Assembly: GCF_009857915.1 (NCBI RefSeq)
Contig: NZ_WWCM01000005.1
Span: 186,001 to 250,000, forward strand
Length of the DNA: 64,000 bases
DNA from: Duganella qianjiadongensis
GTDB lineage: Bacteria > Pseudomonadota > Gammaproteobacteria > Burkholderiales > Burkholderiaceae_D
Direction of reading: 5' to 3'
Shown piece after piece: positions 18,149 through 27,085 of this stretch; the stretch's first letter is position 1; every line of letters begins with the position of its first letter. Below the pieces are notes generated by a model that was not told the origin of the DNA, ran no database searches, and was given only the letters and a program-made list of their open reading frames with translations. Made by a program: the position numbers and the translations under genes.

Positions 18149-18563
18149 CTACGTTCTCCAAGGGGATACGAAGCTACTGAGCTTTTCGGCTCGTCGTTTT
18201 AGTTATGGCTCAAGGTCTGGGGACTTTCCGGGATGCGGGTACAAGCTAGCCCGCAGGCGCCCCGCGGCGCCTGATTCTGCTGTTCATTCGATGTTGTCTC
18301 GCTCTCTTATTTTTGTCGCGTTGTCGTACCGGCGGGGTGCCAGTGCTTGCGATCTCGAACCATTGTGCTTTTTACTAAACTGGCTCGCAATTGCGAAATT
18401 CACCAAGCTCGCGAATGATAATAAGCAATCATTGCAATGCATCTTAGAGCGGATGCCGCGCACAGGCGGGAACTGCAGGCGCGGCGCGGAGGGGGGCAAG
18501 CGGGGACGGGGCAGGGGGTGTCGCCAGTGTGCGACAGTCGGTGCGCGAGTGACCAGACCGGAC
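18149..18563. other. 415-base non-coding control region upstream of the TonB-receptor operon
   Basis: This gap separates the receptor gene from the next minus-strand gene, and no convincing gene is seen in it. It contains the perfect palindrome at 18385-18396, a second TCGCGA at 18409-18414 spaced 24 bases from the first TCGC, and AATGAT/ATCATT arms at 18414-18433. AT-rich stretches around 18365-18435 contrast with the surrounding GC-rich DNA, as expected for the operon promoter. A -10-like TTTAGT can be read on the minus strand near 18373-18378. Confidence 0.5.
18385..18396. promoter_or_regulatory. Perfect 12-bp palindrome TCGCAATTGCGA, candidate operator
   Basis: Dyad-symmetric TCGCAATTGCGA lies about 240 bases before the receptor start, next to the AT-rich candidate promoter. 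Ten of its twelve bases recur at 4009-4018 upstream of the GH5 gene. This suggests one transcription factor controls both arms of the glycan locus, although the factor itself is not encoded in the window. Confidence 0.4.
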
Positions 18564-19034
18564 TTAAGCTAACCAGCCATAGGGGAAACCATAACGCCAT
18601 ACATTGAATAGCTCGGACGCGTGTTCGATCTGGCACGTTTCGAGTATGCGGCCAAAGTAGATCAGTAGCTGGTCGCGCTCTTCAGACTCGGACAGCGCAA
18701 AGCCGGCCAGCGTCTGCTTGAGGATGGCGAGCACGGTGGAGCGCTGCGGGCGTTGCGGCAATTCGCTCAGGAGCCTGCCGATGGCGGCGTCCACGGCAGC
18801 CTGGGCAGTGGCGCGTTGCGTCTCGTTGACGGCGCCGGGATAAAAGCTGCGTGTATCGAGGGTGAATTTATGCTCGGCCTGCAAGTCTCGCAGCTGCTGC
18901 AGCATCGCGGGAGTGAGGGCCACAGGGCGGTCCTGTATGGCGGTGGGCCAGAGGCGGAAGGTGAGCCCGGACACCCCGGCTGCAATGATCGCGGCGAGAA
19001 ACAGCAGGAAGACAGCGAAAAAACGTATAAGCAT
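18564..19034 (-). CDS. Small membrane-anchored/secreted protein of unknown function (DUF4844-like?)
   Basis: A 156-residue protein with one N-terminal hydrophobic segment (MLIRFFAVFLLFLAAIIAAG) acting as signal or anchor, then a soluble helical domain (LRDLQAEHKF, SFYPGAVNETQR, GFALSESEERDQLLIYF, ending FPYGWLA). The pattern recalls DUF4844, which I can only suggest. The start at 19034 has GGAG seven bases upstream; the frame is open a further 20 codons without a comparable site. It stands alone between the glycan locus and mnmH with its own upstream gap. No function is proposed. Confidence 0.7.
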   Translation of the reverse strand: MLIRFFAVFLLFLAAIIAAGVSGLTFRLWPTAIQDRPVALTPAMLQQLRDLQAEHKFTLDTRSFYPGAVNETQRATAQAAVDAAIGRLLSELPQRPQRSTVLAILKQTLAGFALSESEERDQLLIYFGRILETCQIEHASELFNVWRYGFPYGWLA

Positions 19035-19146
19035 TACTACTCCGTTAGGCGGGAATGGTGCCAGCGGAGTATCCCCCGCAGCAGGCAGGGGCATATCATA
19101 ACTTTAACGATAGTAAAAATACAAATCAATCAAATCTGATCCCGTT

Positions 19147-20205
19147 TCAGTAGCGGCTGATCAGTTGCTGGGCACCCGCTGTGAAACTATCCCTATCGAT
19201 GGCGTCCAGCCTGAGCTCCCCAGCCTGTTCGTAGCGCACGAAATTGCGGTCTATCGAGCGCAGATAGGCCGGGTCATAGTGCTCCTGCAGCAGCTCCTCT
19301 ACCAGCGCAGTCATTTCCCCCGCCGTTGCCATGGCCTGCCAGCGCTTGATGCGCTCGTGGCCGTGCAGCGGCGTCAGGTAGGACAGCTGTTCGTTAAGCG
19401 CCGCGGCATTGCTGGTGTAGTGCTGGTAGTCTTCCATTAACAGGCGCACCCGGTCGACGCGGCTCAGCGACATGGCGATGCAGTCGGAGCCGCGCATGCG
19501 TTCCATCAATGCGGCCGGTACGCGCAGATTGCCCACCTTCTTGCTTTCGGCTTCGACGAAGACGGGGCGCTGATGGTCGAAACGGCGCAAGCTATTCCAG
19601 ATCGCCGTTTCGAAAGCCTTCTGGCTAGGCTGCGGCTGGCTGGGCAAGCCGCCTAGTACGGAGCCGCGATGGGCGGCCAACTGCTCCAGATCGAGCACCT
19701 GTGCGCCTTGTGCCGCGAGTACTTCCAGCATGCGGCTCTTGCCGCTGCCGGTGGTACCGCAAATAACTTTGAAGTCGAATTCCGGTGTCTGTTCCAGCTG
19801 CTCATTGACATGGGCGCGGAAGGATTTGTAGCCGCCATCGAGCTGCACTACCGGCCAGCCTATCTTGGCGAGGATGTGGGCCATGGCGCCGCTGCGGTTG
19901 CCGCCACGCCAGCAGTAGATCAGCGGGCGCCACTCGCGTGGCTGGTCCAGCCACAAGGTTTCGATGTGATGGGCGACGTTTTTTGCCACCAGCGCTGCAC
20001 CCAGCTTTTTGGCCTCGAACGAGCCGACCTGCTTGTACATGGTGCCGACGGTAATGCGTTGCGCATCGTCGAGTACGGGCGCGTTGATTGCGCCGGGCAA
20101 ATGGTCGATCGCATATTCGCACGGGCTACGTGCGTCGATGATGGCATCGAACTGGTCTAGCTGGGGCAGCACCTGTTCAAGTCTGAGAACTTCCGGGTAT
20201 TTCAT
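19147..20205 (-). CDS. mnmH: tRNA 2-selenouridine synthase
   Basis: Converts 2-thiouridine at the tRNA wobble position to 2-selenouridine, via a geranylated intermediate, using selenophosphate. The 352-residue protein has the N-terminal rhodanese domain with catalytic Cys98 in LIYCWRGGNRSG and a C-terminal P-loop domain with Walker A GTTGSGKS (150-157). Length and domain order match the family. Its ATG overlaps the tesA stop by four bases, so it is the second gene of a tesA-mnmH operon. The selenophosphate synthetase (selD) it needs is not in the window. Confidence 0.93.
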   Translation of the reverse strand: MKYPEVLRLEQVLPQLDQFDAIIDARSPCEYAIDHLPGAINAPVLDDAQRITVGTMYKQVGSFEAKKLGAALVAKNVAHHIETLWLDQPREWRPLIYCWRGGNRSGAMAHILAKIGWPVVQLDGGYKSFRAHVNEQLEQTPEFDFKVICGTTGSGKSRMLEVLAAQGAQVLDLEQLAAHRGSVLGGLPSQPQPSQKAFETAIWNSLRRFDHQRPVFVEAESKKVGNLRVPAALMERMRGSDCIAMSLSRVDRVRLLMEDYQHYTSNAAALNEQLSYLTPLHGHERIKRWQAMATAGEMTALVEELLQEHYDPAYLRSIDRNFVRYEQAGELRLDAIDRDSFTAGAQQLISRY

Positions 20206-20876
20206 TTGGCTTTGAGGGACTTCTGCAAGGTAGGCCAGATATTGGCGAGGATGGCAGGATGGGCGCTGGCCAGCGGATGCAGGCGGTCCGGCTGCATCAG
20301 CTCGGGCTTGTCGGCAACGCCTTCCAGCATGAAGGGCACCAGCGGTGCCTTGATCTGTTTCGCCAGCGTGCCATACATGGCAAAGAAGCGTTCGGTGTAA
20401 TCGCGGCCATAATTGGGCGGCATGCGCATGCCGATCAGCATCACGCGCGCATCGGCCTTCTGCGCGGCACTGCTCATGGCCAGCAGATTGGCCTCTGCCG
20501 CGGCAACGGGTAGTCCGCGCAAGCCGTCGTTGGCGCCAAGTTCGATAACGACCAGCGCAGGTTTGTATTTGTCCAGTAGTGCAGGCAGGCGGCTGCGGCC
20601 ACCACTGGTGGTCTCGCCGCTCACGCTGGCGTTGACGATGCTTGCTTCGATATTCTGGCTACGTAGTTTTTCTTCGGCCAGCGCTACCCAGCCCGTACCG
20701 CGCGCCAGTCCGTACTCGGCCGATAAACTATCGCCCAGCACCAGAACGGTTTTTGGTGCAGAATAGGCGCTGCCCGACGCAATGCCCAGCGTAGCTGCCA
20801 AGGCTATGGCGCAACACTGAGTCAGGTATTGAGACCAAGTGCGCAATCCCGATAAACGATTTAAGCTTTTAAGCAT
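20202..20876 (-). CDS. tesA: Periplasmic SGNH thioesterase/arylesterase TesA
   Basis: Multifunctional acyl-CoA thioesterase I / lysophospholipase L1 / arylesterase of 224 residues, exported to the periplasm. Signal peptide about 1-40 (the hydrophobic core ends at AYSA). SGNH blocks: VLGDSLSAEYG with Ser50, NASVSGETTSGG, ELGANDGLRG with Asn116, and DRLHPLASAH with the Asp/His pair. The start at 20876 gives a normal signal peptide; the frame is open to 20969 but that would run inside ybbA. The start codon overlaps that of the divergent ybbA gene (CATG), so promoter and leader of each gene must lie inside the other unless ybbA starts further in. Confidence 0.9.
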   Translation of the reverse strand: MLKSLNRLSGLRTWSQYLTQCCAIALAATLGIASGSAYSAPKTVLVLGDSLSAEYGLARGTGWVALAEEKLRSQNIEASIVNASVSGETTSGGRSRLPALLDKYKPALVVIELGANDGLRGLPVAAAEANLLAMSSAAQKADARVMLIGMRMPPNYGRDYTERFFAMYGTLAKQIKAPLVPFMLEGVADKPELMQPDRLHPLASAHPAILANIWPTLQKSLKAK

Positions 20877-21600
20877 GCCTGATTTTCCTGAACGTTCTAC
20901 TTCACTGAATCCCGCTATGGCCTCTGGCGCGACGGCCCATGCTGCCATTGAAGTACGCGGCCTCGCCAAGCGGGTGGCCGATGCCAGCGGCGAGCTGACG
21001 ATACTTCATCCCCTCGATTTTACCGTGCAAAAGGCCGAGACGCTTGCGATTGTAGGCGCTTCAGGTTCCGGCAAGTCGACTTTGCTCGGCTTGCTGGCGG
21101 GTCTGGACACGCCAAGCGCAGGCACAGTGCTGATCAATGGTGTAGATATCTACGGGCTGGATGAAGATGGCCGTGCCTTGCTGCGCAAGGAAGGACTGGG
21201 CTTTGTATTCCAGTCGTTCCAGCTGCTGGCCCATCTGACGGCGGTGGAAAATGTCATGCTGCCACTGGAACTGCGCGGTGTCGCTAATGCCAGAGCACGC
21301 GCCGAGGCGATGCTGGAGCGGGTGGGCTTAGCCAGCCGTTTGCGCCATTATCCCAAATACCTGTCAGGCGGCGAACAGCAGCGGGTTGCGCTGGCACGGG
21401 CCTTTGTGACCGAGCCGCCCTTGCTGTTTGCCGATGAACCGACGGGCAGCCTCGATGCCGCGACTGGCGAATCGGTGATCGCACTGATGTTCGAACTGAA
21501 TCGCCAGCATGGCTCCACGCTGGTGCTGGTGACCCACGATCAGAGCATGGCAGCGCGTTGCGACCGCACCCTGACCATAGCGGCAGGGCGGCTGGTCTAG
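20875..21600 (+). CDS. ybbA: ABC transporter ATPase, YbbA/LolD type
   Basis: ATP-binding subunit of an FtsX-permease-type (MacB/LolD-like) ABC transporter. From the ATG at 20875 it has 241 residues: Walker [10 protein letters not shown]-loop [10 protein letters not shown], signature YLSGGEQQR, Walker [13 protein letters not shown] and the H-loop VTHDQ. An alternative ATG at 20917 would start [15 protein letters not shown] and free the tesA start; neither has a clear Shine-Dalgarno. In enterobacteria ybbA is followed by the permease ybbP, but here the next gene is nnrE-nnrD on the opposite strand, so the permease must be elsewhere. Its stop overlaps that of nnrED in a CTAG. Confidence 0.88.
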   Translation: MPDFPERSTSLNPAMASGATAHAAIEVRGLAKRVADASGELTILHPLDFTVQKAETLAIVGASGSGKSTLLGLLAGLDTPSAGTVLINGVDIYGLDEDGRALLRKEGLGFVFQSFQLLAHLTAVENVMLPLELRGVANARARAEAMLERVGLASRLRHYPKYLSGGEQQRVALARAFVTEPPLLFADEPTGSLDAATGESVIALMFELNRQHGSTLVLVTHDQSMAARCDRTLTIAAGRLV

Positions 21601-23102
21601 AACGCGTGGTGCATAGCCATGCGGTTGATGGCCGCGCGTATCGCCGGTATCAGTTCGCTGGCAGTCAGTCCGATGGCATTGCCGCCTTCCGCGACCAGCA
21701 CATCGGCAGCCATGCCATGCAGCCAGACGGCAGCTAGCGCTGCCTGCCACTGCGGCCAGCCCTGCGCCAGCAGGCTGCCGCACAGACCTGCCAGCACGTC
21801 GCCGGTGCCTGCGGTGGCCAGCGCCGCGTTACCGGTGCTGTTGATGACGGCCTCGCCTGCCGGGCTGGCAATCACGCTGCCGGAGCCTTTCAGCACCACG
21901 ATGGCATTGAATCTGGCCGCCAGCTGGCGCGCAGCATGGACGCGGTCCGACTGTATTTCGGCGATGCTGCAACCAGCCAGACGGGCAGCTTCCAGCGGAT
22001 GCGGCGTCAGGACCGCCATGGCTGGACGGGTCCGCAACGCCGTTTGCAGAGCGCTGTCGCCGGCGACCAGGTTCAGGGCGTCGGCGTCGAGCAGCAGCGG
22101 CGTATCGGTCGCAAGCATCCCGGCCAGCAGCGAGCTAGCGTGGGCGGAAGCACCCAGCCCCGGGCCTGCAACGATAGTGGCAGAAGAATAATCATAGCCG
22201 GCAGCGCTGCGGCACATCAGCTCCGGCTGTCCTGCGTCATAGGGCAGGGCGGTTCCGGCAAACAGCGCGTACACGCGCCCTGCGCCGGCATGTAGCGCCA
22301 TGCGCGCTGCCAGTATCGGTGCGCCGGCCATGCCGTCCGCGCCGCCGACGACGGCCACATTGCCATAACTGCCTTTATGGCTATTCTGTCTGCGGCTACG
22401 CAGATGGCGGGCAAAATAGCGCACGTCGTTCAGGTGTAGACGGGCGGGGGGCAGCAGTGCACAGTCGATGTCGAGGCTGGCAACGTCGACCAGCCCGGCA
22501 TAATCGCGCCCATCCGCCGTATGCAAGCCGGGCTTGTCGGCGATGAAGCTTAGCGTGCGGGTCGCGCGCAGCGCCACGCCATGCGGTCCAACGACGGTTC
22601 CGGTATCGGCATCGAGCCCGCTAGGCACGTCCAGTGCCAGTATCTGGGTATGCAGCGTGTTGACCTGTGCGGCGAGTTGGCGGAATTCTCCCGCTAGCGG
22701 TCTTTGCAGACCTATGCCGAACAGGCCATCGATCACCAGCGACCATGGCTGTGAAGGTAACAGTTCGCCGTGATAGTCCACAAACTGCGCATCGCTTGAA
22801 CGGGCGCGCTGCAGCGCGGCCTGCCGCTCGGGCGAGCCGGCTGCCGCCGCTGCGTAGTGGAGTATGCTGACGCGGGCGCCGGCCAGCGCCAGATGGGCCG
22901 CCGCTTCCAGCGCATCGCCCCCATTATTGCCCGGTCCCGCCAGCACCAGTACGCGGGCGCCGCCCGCTGCAGCGGGCAGCATGTCGAGCGCGGTATTGGC
23001 GGCGGCCTGGCCGGCACGCTGCATCAGCACGCCCGATGGCAGGGAGGCGGCCGCAGCCTGTTCGATCGCACGTATTTTGGCGACAGTGTGGAGTGGGTTC
23101 AT
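21597..23102 (-). CDS. nnrED: Bifunctional NAD(P)H-hydrate epimerase/dehydratase
   Basis: Repairs hydrated NADH/NADPH: the N-terminal domain epimerises R- to S-hydrates and the C-terminal domain dehydrates the S-form using ADP. The 501-residue fusion shows the YjeF_N motif [15 protein letters not shown] (50-64) and, in the C-terminal kinase-like domain, [13 protein letters not shown] and [19 protein letters not shown]. Length is normal for the fused form. Its stop codon shares CTAG with the convergent ybbA stop. It starts 98 bases from the divergent 5-oxoprolinase gene. Confidence 0.95.
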   Translation of the reverse strand: MNPLHTVAKIRAIEQAAAASLPSGVLMQRAGQAAANTALDMLPAAAGGARVLVLAGPGNNGGDALEAAAHLALAGARVSILHYAAAAAGSPERQAALQRARSSDAQFVDYHGELLPSQPWSLVIDGLFGIGLQRPLAGEFRQLAAQVNTLHTQILALDVPSGLDADTGTVVGPHGVALRATRTLSFIADKPGLHTADGRDYAGLVDVASLDIDCALLPPARLHLNDVRYFARHLRSRRQNSHKGSYGNVAVVGGADGMAGAPILAARMALHAGAGRVYALFAGTALPYDAGQPELMCRSAAGYDYSSATIVAGPGLGASAHASSLLAGMLATDTPLLLDADALNLVAGDSALQTALRTRPAMAVLTPHPLEAARLAGCSIAEIQSDRVHAARQLAARFNAIVVLKGSGSVIASPAGEAVINSTGNAALATAGTGDVLAGLCGSLLAQGWPQWQAALAAVWLHGMAADVLVAEGGNAIGLTASELIPAIRAAINRMAMHHAF

Positions 23103-23200
23103 GCTGTAATTCTAGCATCGAAATTATGTCGCTCCGCTGCTGCACGGAAGCTGTCGCTGCTACTACAATAGGCGCTTCTTTTCATCGTCGTGAGGTAGAT

Positions 23201-26200
23201 ATGGATTGGCAGTTCTGGATAGATCGTGGCGGTACGTTCACCGATATCGTGGCTAAAGCGCCCGATGACAGTCTGCGTACGCTCAAGCTGCTGTCGGAGA
23301 ATCCGGAACACTATGCCGATGCAGCCGTCGCCGGTATCCGCCAGCTGATGGGCGTGGCGGCGGGGCAGGCAGTGCCTGTGCAGCAGATCGGCGCCGTCAA
23401 GATGGGCACCACGGTGGCCACCAATGCGCTGCTGGAACGCAAGGGCGAGCCTACTGCGCTGGCGATTACCCGCGGCTTTGGCGATGCCCTGCGCATCGCC
23501 TACCAGAACCGCCCGCGTCTGTTCGACCGCCATATCGTGCTGCCCGAGCTGCTCTATCGGCACGTCATCGAGATCGACGAACGTATGGACGCACATGGCG
23601 CTATCGTCCAGGCGCTCGATACGGCACAAGCCCGAGCCGGGCTGCAGGCCGCCTACGATCAGGGGCTGCGTTCGCTGGCCATCATCTTCATGCATGGCTA
23701 CCGTTACACCGAGCATGAGCGGCAGGTGGCCGAGCTGGCGCGCCAGGTCGGCTTTAGCCAGATCTCCGTATCGCATCAGGTGAGCCCGATGATGAAGCTG
23801 GTGGCGCGGGGCGATACTACGGTGGTCGATGCCTATCTGTCGCCGATACTGCGGCGCTACGTTGATCTGGTGGCGAACCAGCTGCCCGGGGTGAATCTGC
23901 AGTTCATGCAATCGAATGGTGGCCTGACGGATGCGCGGGCATTTCAGGGCAAGGACAGCATCCTCAGCGGCCCGGCTGGCGGCATCGTCGGCATGGTGCG
24001 GGCCAGCCAGCTGGCCGGTTTCGACAAGGTAATCGGCTTCGATATGGGCGGCACCTCCACCGACGTTTCGCATTTTTCCGGCGAGTTCGAGCGGGTGTTC
24101 GAGACGCAGGTGGCCGGTGTGCGCATGCGCGCGCCCATGATGAGCATACACACGGTCGCTGCCGGTGGCGGCTCGATACTGCACTTCGACGGTAGCCGCT
24201 ACCGCGTGGGGCCGGACAGCGCGGGCGCCAATCCGGGCCCGGCCAGCTACCGGCGCGGCGGCCCGCTGGCTGTGACGGACTGTAACGTCATGCTGGGCAA
24301 GATACAGCCGCGCTACTTCCCCCAGCTGTTTGGCGCAGACGGCAAGCAGGCGCTGGATACGGCGGCGGTGCGTGAGCGCTTCGGCGCTATGGCCGCAGAG
24401 ATCGCCCGTGCCACCGGGCGTGATACCAGCGCAGAGCAGGTGGCAGAAGGCTTTCTGGATATTGCGGTGGGCAATATGGCCAACGCCATCAAACAGATTT
24501 CGGTGCAGCGCGGCCATGATGTAACGGAATATGTGCTGACCAGTTTTGGCGGCGCCGGCGGCCAGCACGCCTGTCTGGTAGCCGATGCGCTGGGCATGAA
24601 GACGGTGTTTGTGCACTCGCTGGCTGGCGTGATGTCGGCCTACGGCATGGGGCTGGCCGATCAGAGCGCCATGCGCGAAGCAGCGGTGGAAGTCAGGCTG
24701 GACGAAACTGCACTGGCGCAGGTGGCGCAAAGGCTGGAGCAGCTGGGGGCACAGGCCAGCAGTGATCTGCTGGCACAGGGAGTGGCACAGGAGCGCATCG
24801 TTCTGATGCGGCGCGTTCATCTGCGCTACGAGGGTACCGATAGCGCGCTGATCGTGCTGTTCGATACGCTGGCGAGCATGCAGGCCCAGTTCGAGGCGGC
24901 CTACCGCAAGCGCTATTCCTTCCTGATGCCTGCGCGTGGGCTGATGGTGGAAGCTGTTTCGGTGGAAGCCATAGGCAAGTCCGATGCGCCTGCCGAGTCG
25001 GTGCAAGCGGCAGCGCGCCGCACGACAGGGCTGCTGCCGCAGGCGGTAGTGCCCATGTACACGGGCGGAAAATGGCGCCAGACTAGCTTGTACTCGCGCG
25101 AGCACACCCGCATCGGCGATGTGATCAAGGGCCCCGCTATCATCGCCGAACAGAATTCCACCACCATCGTGGAAGCGGGCTGGCAGGCCGAGGTGACACC
25201 GCACGACCATCTGCTGCTGCGCCGTGTTGCCGCGCTGCCGGAGCGGCGCGCCATCGGTACCAGCGCCGATCCTGTGATGCTGGAAATTTTTAACAATCTG
25301 TTCATGTCCATCGCCGAGCAGATGGGCCTGCGCCTGCAGAATACCGCGTATTCGGTCAACATCAAGGAGCGGCTGGACTTCAGCTGTGCCATCTTCGACG
25401 CCGACGGCAACCTGATCGCCAATGCGCCGCACATGCCGGTGCACCTGGGCTCCATGGGCGAGAGCATCAAGACGGTGATGCGCGAAAATGCCGGGCGTAT
25501 GCAGGCCGGCGATGTCTACATGCTCAACGATCCCTACAACGGTGGCACCCATTTGCCCGATGTGACGGTGATTACGCCGGTGTTCGACCAAGCCGGGACC
25601 ACGCTGCTGTTCTACGTGGGTTCGCGTGGCCACCATGCCGATATAGGCGGCACCACGCCCGGTTCCATGCCGCCTGATTCGCGTGTGATCGAGGACGAGG
25701 GGGTGCTGATCAATAACTTCAAGCTGGTTGACGGCGCCGCTGGCGGCCGCCTGCGCGAAGAGGAAACCCGGGCTTTGCTGGCCTCGGCGCGTCATCCGGC
25801 CCGCAATCCGGAGCAGAACATGGCGGACCTGCGCGCGCAGGTTGCGGCCAACCAGAAGGGCGTGGAAGAGCTGCACAAAATGGTGGCCCACTTCGGCCTC
25901 GATGTGGTGCAGGCCTATATGGGCCATGTGCAGGATAACGCCGAGGAAGCCGTGCGCCGCGTGATCAGCGCGCTGCAGGACGGCAGCTACACGCTGGATC
26001 TGGACAACGGCGCCCGCATACAGGTAGCGATCCGCGTCAATCAGGCCGAGCGCAGTGCCGAAATCGACTTTGCCGGTACCTCGGCCCAGCTGGAAAACAA
26101 CTTCAACGCGCCATCAGCGGTCTGCATGGCGGCCGTGCTGTATGTATTCCGCACGCTGGTCAATGACGATATTCCCCTCAATGCCGGTTGTCTTAAACCG

Positions 26201-26812
26201 CTCAAGGTCAGCATACCCGCCGGTTCCATGCTGAACCCGCACTATCCGGCCTCGGTGGTATCGGGCAACGTGGAAACCTCGACCTGCATTACCAATGCGC
26301 TGTACGGTGCGCTGGGCGTGATGGCGGCAGCGCAGGGCACGATGAATAATTTCACCTTCGGGAATGCGCGCTACCAGTATTACGAAACCATCAGCGGCGG
26401 TTCCGGTGCCGGTCCCGGATTTGACGGCGCCAGCGTGGTACAGACCAATATGACCAACTCGCGCCTGACCGATCCGGAGATACTGGAGTTCCGTTTCCCC
26501 GTGCGGCTGGAGAGCTACACCATACGGCGCGGTAGCGGCGGCGCAGGGCGCTGGCATGGCGGTGATGGCGGCGTGCGCAAGCTGCGTTTCCTTGAGCCGA
26601 TGACGGCCGCCATCCTCTCGAATAACCGTGTGCATGCGCCATTCGGCATGGCTGGCGGCAGTGACGGTGCCTGCGGCCGCAACAGCGTGGTGCGCGCCGA
26701 CGGCAGCGTGGAGACCTTGCCCCATATCGGCAAGGCCGACATGCAGGCGGGCGACATGTTCGTGATCGAAACGCCGGGTGGTGGCGGTTATGGGCTGGAG
26801 GGGACGGACTGA
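23201..26812 (+). CDS. oplAH: 5-oxoprolinase, ATP-hydrolysing (fused HyuA-HyuB)
   Basis: Cytosolic enzyme opening 5-oxo-L-proline to glutamate with ATP hydrolysis. The 1203-residue chain combines a hydantoinase A part (1 to about 690: [48 protein letters not shown]) and a hydantoinase B part (from about 695: [55 protein letters not shown]). This is the size of eukaryote-like OPLAH rather than bacterial PxpABC. The start at 23201 has GAGG eight bases upstream and begins with the conserved [12 protein letters not shown]; the frame is open upstream to 23036 without support. Single gene; both flanking genes are oriented away or converge. Confidence 0.93.
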   Translation: MDWQFWIDRGGTFTDIVAKAPDDSLRTLKLLSENPEHYADAAVAGIRQLMGVAAGQAVPVQQIGAVKMGTTVATNALLERKGEPTALAITRGFGDALRIAYQNRPRLFDRHIVLPELLYRHVIEIDERMDAHGAIVQALDTAQARAGLQAAYDQGLRSLAIIFMHGYRYTEHERQVAELARQVGFSQISVSHQVSPMMKLVARGDTTVVDAYLSPILRRYVDLVANQLPGVNLQFMQSNGGLTDARAFQGKDSILSGPAGGIVGMVRASQLAGFDKVIGFDMGGTSTDVSHFSGEFERVFETQVAGVRMRAPMMSIHTVAAGGGSILHFDGSRYRVGPDSAGANPGPASYRRGGPLAVTDCNVMLGKIQPRYFPQLFGADGKQALDTAAVRERFGAMAAEIARATGRDTSAEQVAEGFLDIAVGNMANAIKQISVQRGHDVTEYVLTSFGGAGGQHACLVADALGMKTVFVHSLAGVMSAYGMGLADQSAMREAAVEVRLDETALAQVAQRLEQLGAQASSDLLAQGVAQERIVLMRRVHLRYEGTDSALIVLFDTLASMQAQFEAAYRKRYSFLMPARGLMVEAVSVEAIGKSDAPAESVQAAARRTTGLLPQAVVPMYTGGKWRQTSLYSREHTRIGDVIKGPAIIAEQNSTTIVEAGWQAEVTPHDHLLLRRVAALPERRAIGTSADPVMLEIFNNLFMSIAEQMGLRLQNTAYSVNIKERLDFSCAIFDADGNLIANAPHMPVHLGSMGESIKTVMRENAGRMQAGDVYMLNDPYNGGTHLPDVTVITPVFDQAGTTLLFYVGSRGHHADIGGTTPGSMPPDSRVIEDEGVLINNFKLVDGAAGGRLREEETRALLASARHPARNPEQNMADLRAQVAANQKGVEELHKMVAHFGLDVVQAYMGHVQDNAEEAVRRVISALQDGSYTLDLDNGARIQVAIRVNQAERSAEIDFAGTSAQLENNFNAPSAVCMAAVLYVFRTLVNDDIPLNAGCLKPLKVSIPAGSMLNPHYPASVVSGNVETSTCITNALYGALGVMAAAQGTMNNFTFGNARYQYYETISGGSGAGPGFDGASVVQTNMTNSRLTDPEILEFRFPVRLESYTIRRGSGGAGRWHGGDGGVRKLRFLEPMTAAILSNNRVHAPFGMAGGSDGACGRNSVVRADGSVETLPHIGKADMQAGDMFVIETPGGGGYGLEGTD

Positions 26813-26941
26813 CAGGCCGGGTCCGCGCCGGATAGTGCTACCCATGGTACTGTCTGGCGATACCCGGTCGCGCCTGCTTGGCGCGGCAGGCCGGCACGCG
26901 TACAGTCATGGCTACACTTAATGACGACAGCGGAGAAGATA

Positions 26942-27085
26942 GTGCGTACGCTTACCCGAATATTGCGCGCCGGCGCCCAGACCCATGCAGCCATCCAGTC
27001 GGCTGCTGCTTTATGCGCTCTGTACTTTATCTCGTGGTATCTGATCGCCTACTGGTCGAACATCCCCGGTTCGCTGATGCTCTGA
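26942..27085 (+). CDS. Possible 47-residue membrane mini-protein (GTG start)
   Basis: Short frame with GTG start preceded by GGAG at 6-base spacing. The protein has a basic N-terminus (RTLTRILRAGAQ), then a hydrophobic stretch (AAALCALYFISWYLIAYW) that would make one membrane helix, and a short tail. It fills the gap after the 5-oxoprolinase gene and its last 75 bases overlap the 3' end of the convergent receiver-TPR gene. The overlap and small size make it uncertain; it may be a chance frame. Confidence 0.3.
   Translation: MRTLTRILRAGAQTHAAIQSAAALCALYFISWYLIAYWSNIPGSLML

Noticed and set aside
15752-18202. An 816-codon plus-strand open frame opposite the TonB receptor
   Set aside because: Caused by the receptor's codon usage; no signal, no motif, runs into the control region.
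23099-25927. A 942-codon antisense open frame across the 5-oxoprolinase gene
   Set aside because: His/Arg/Gln-rich shadow translation with no recognisable motif, opposite a certain gene.
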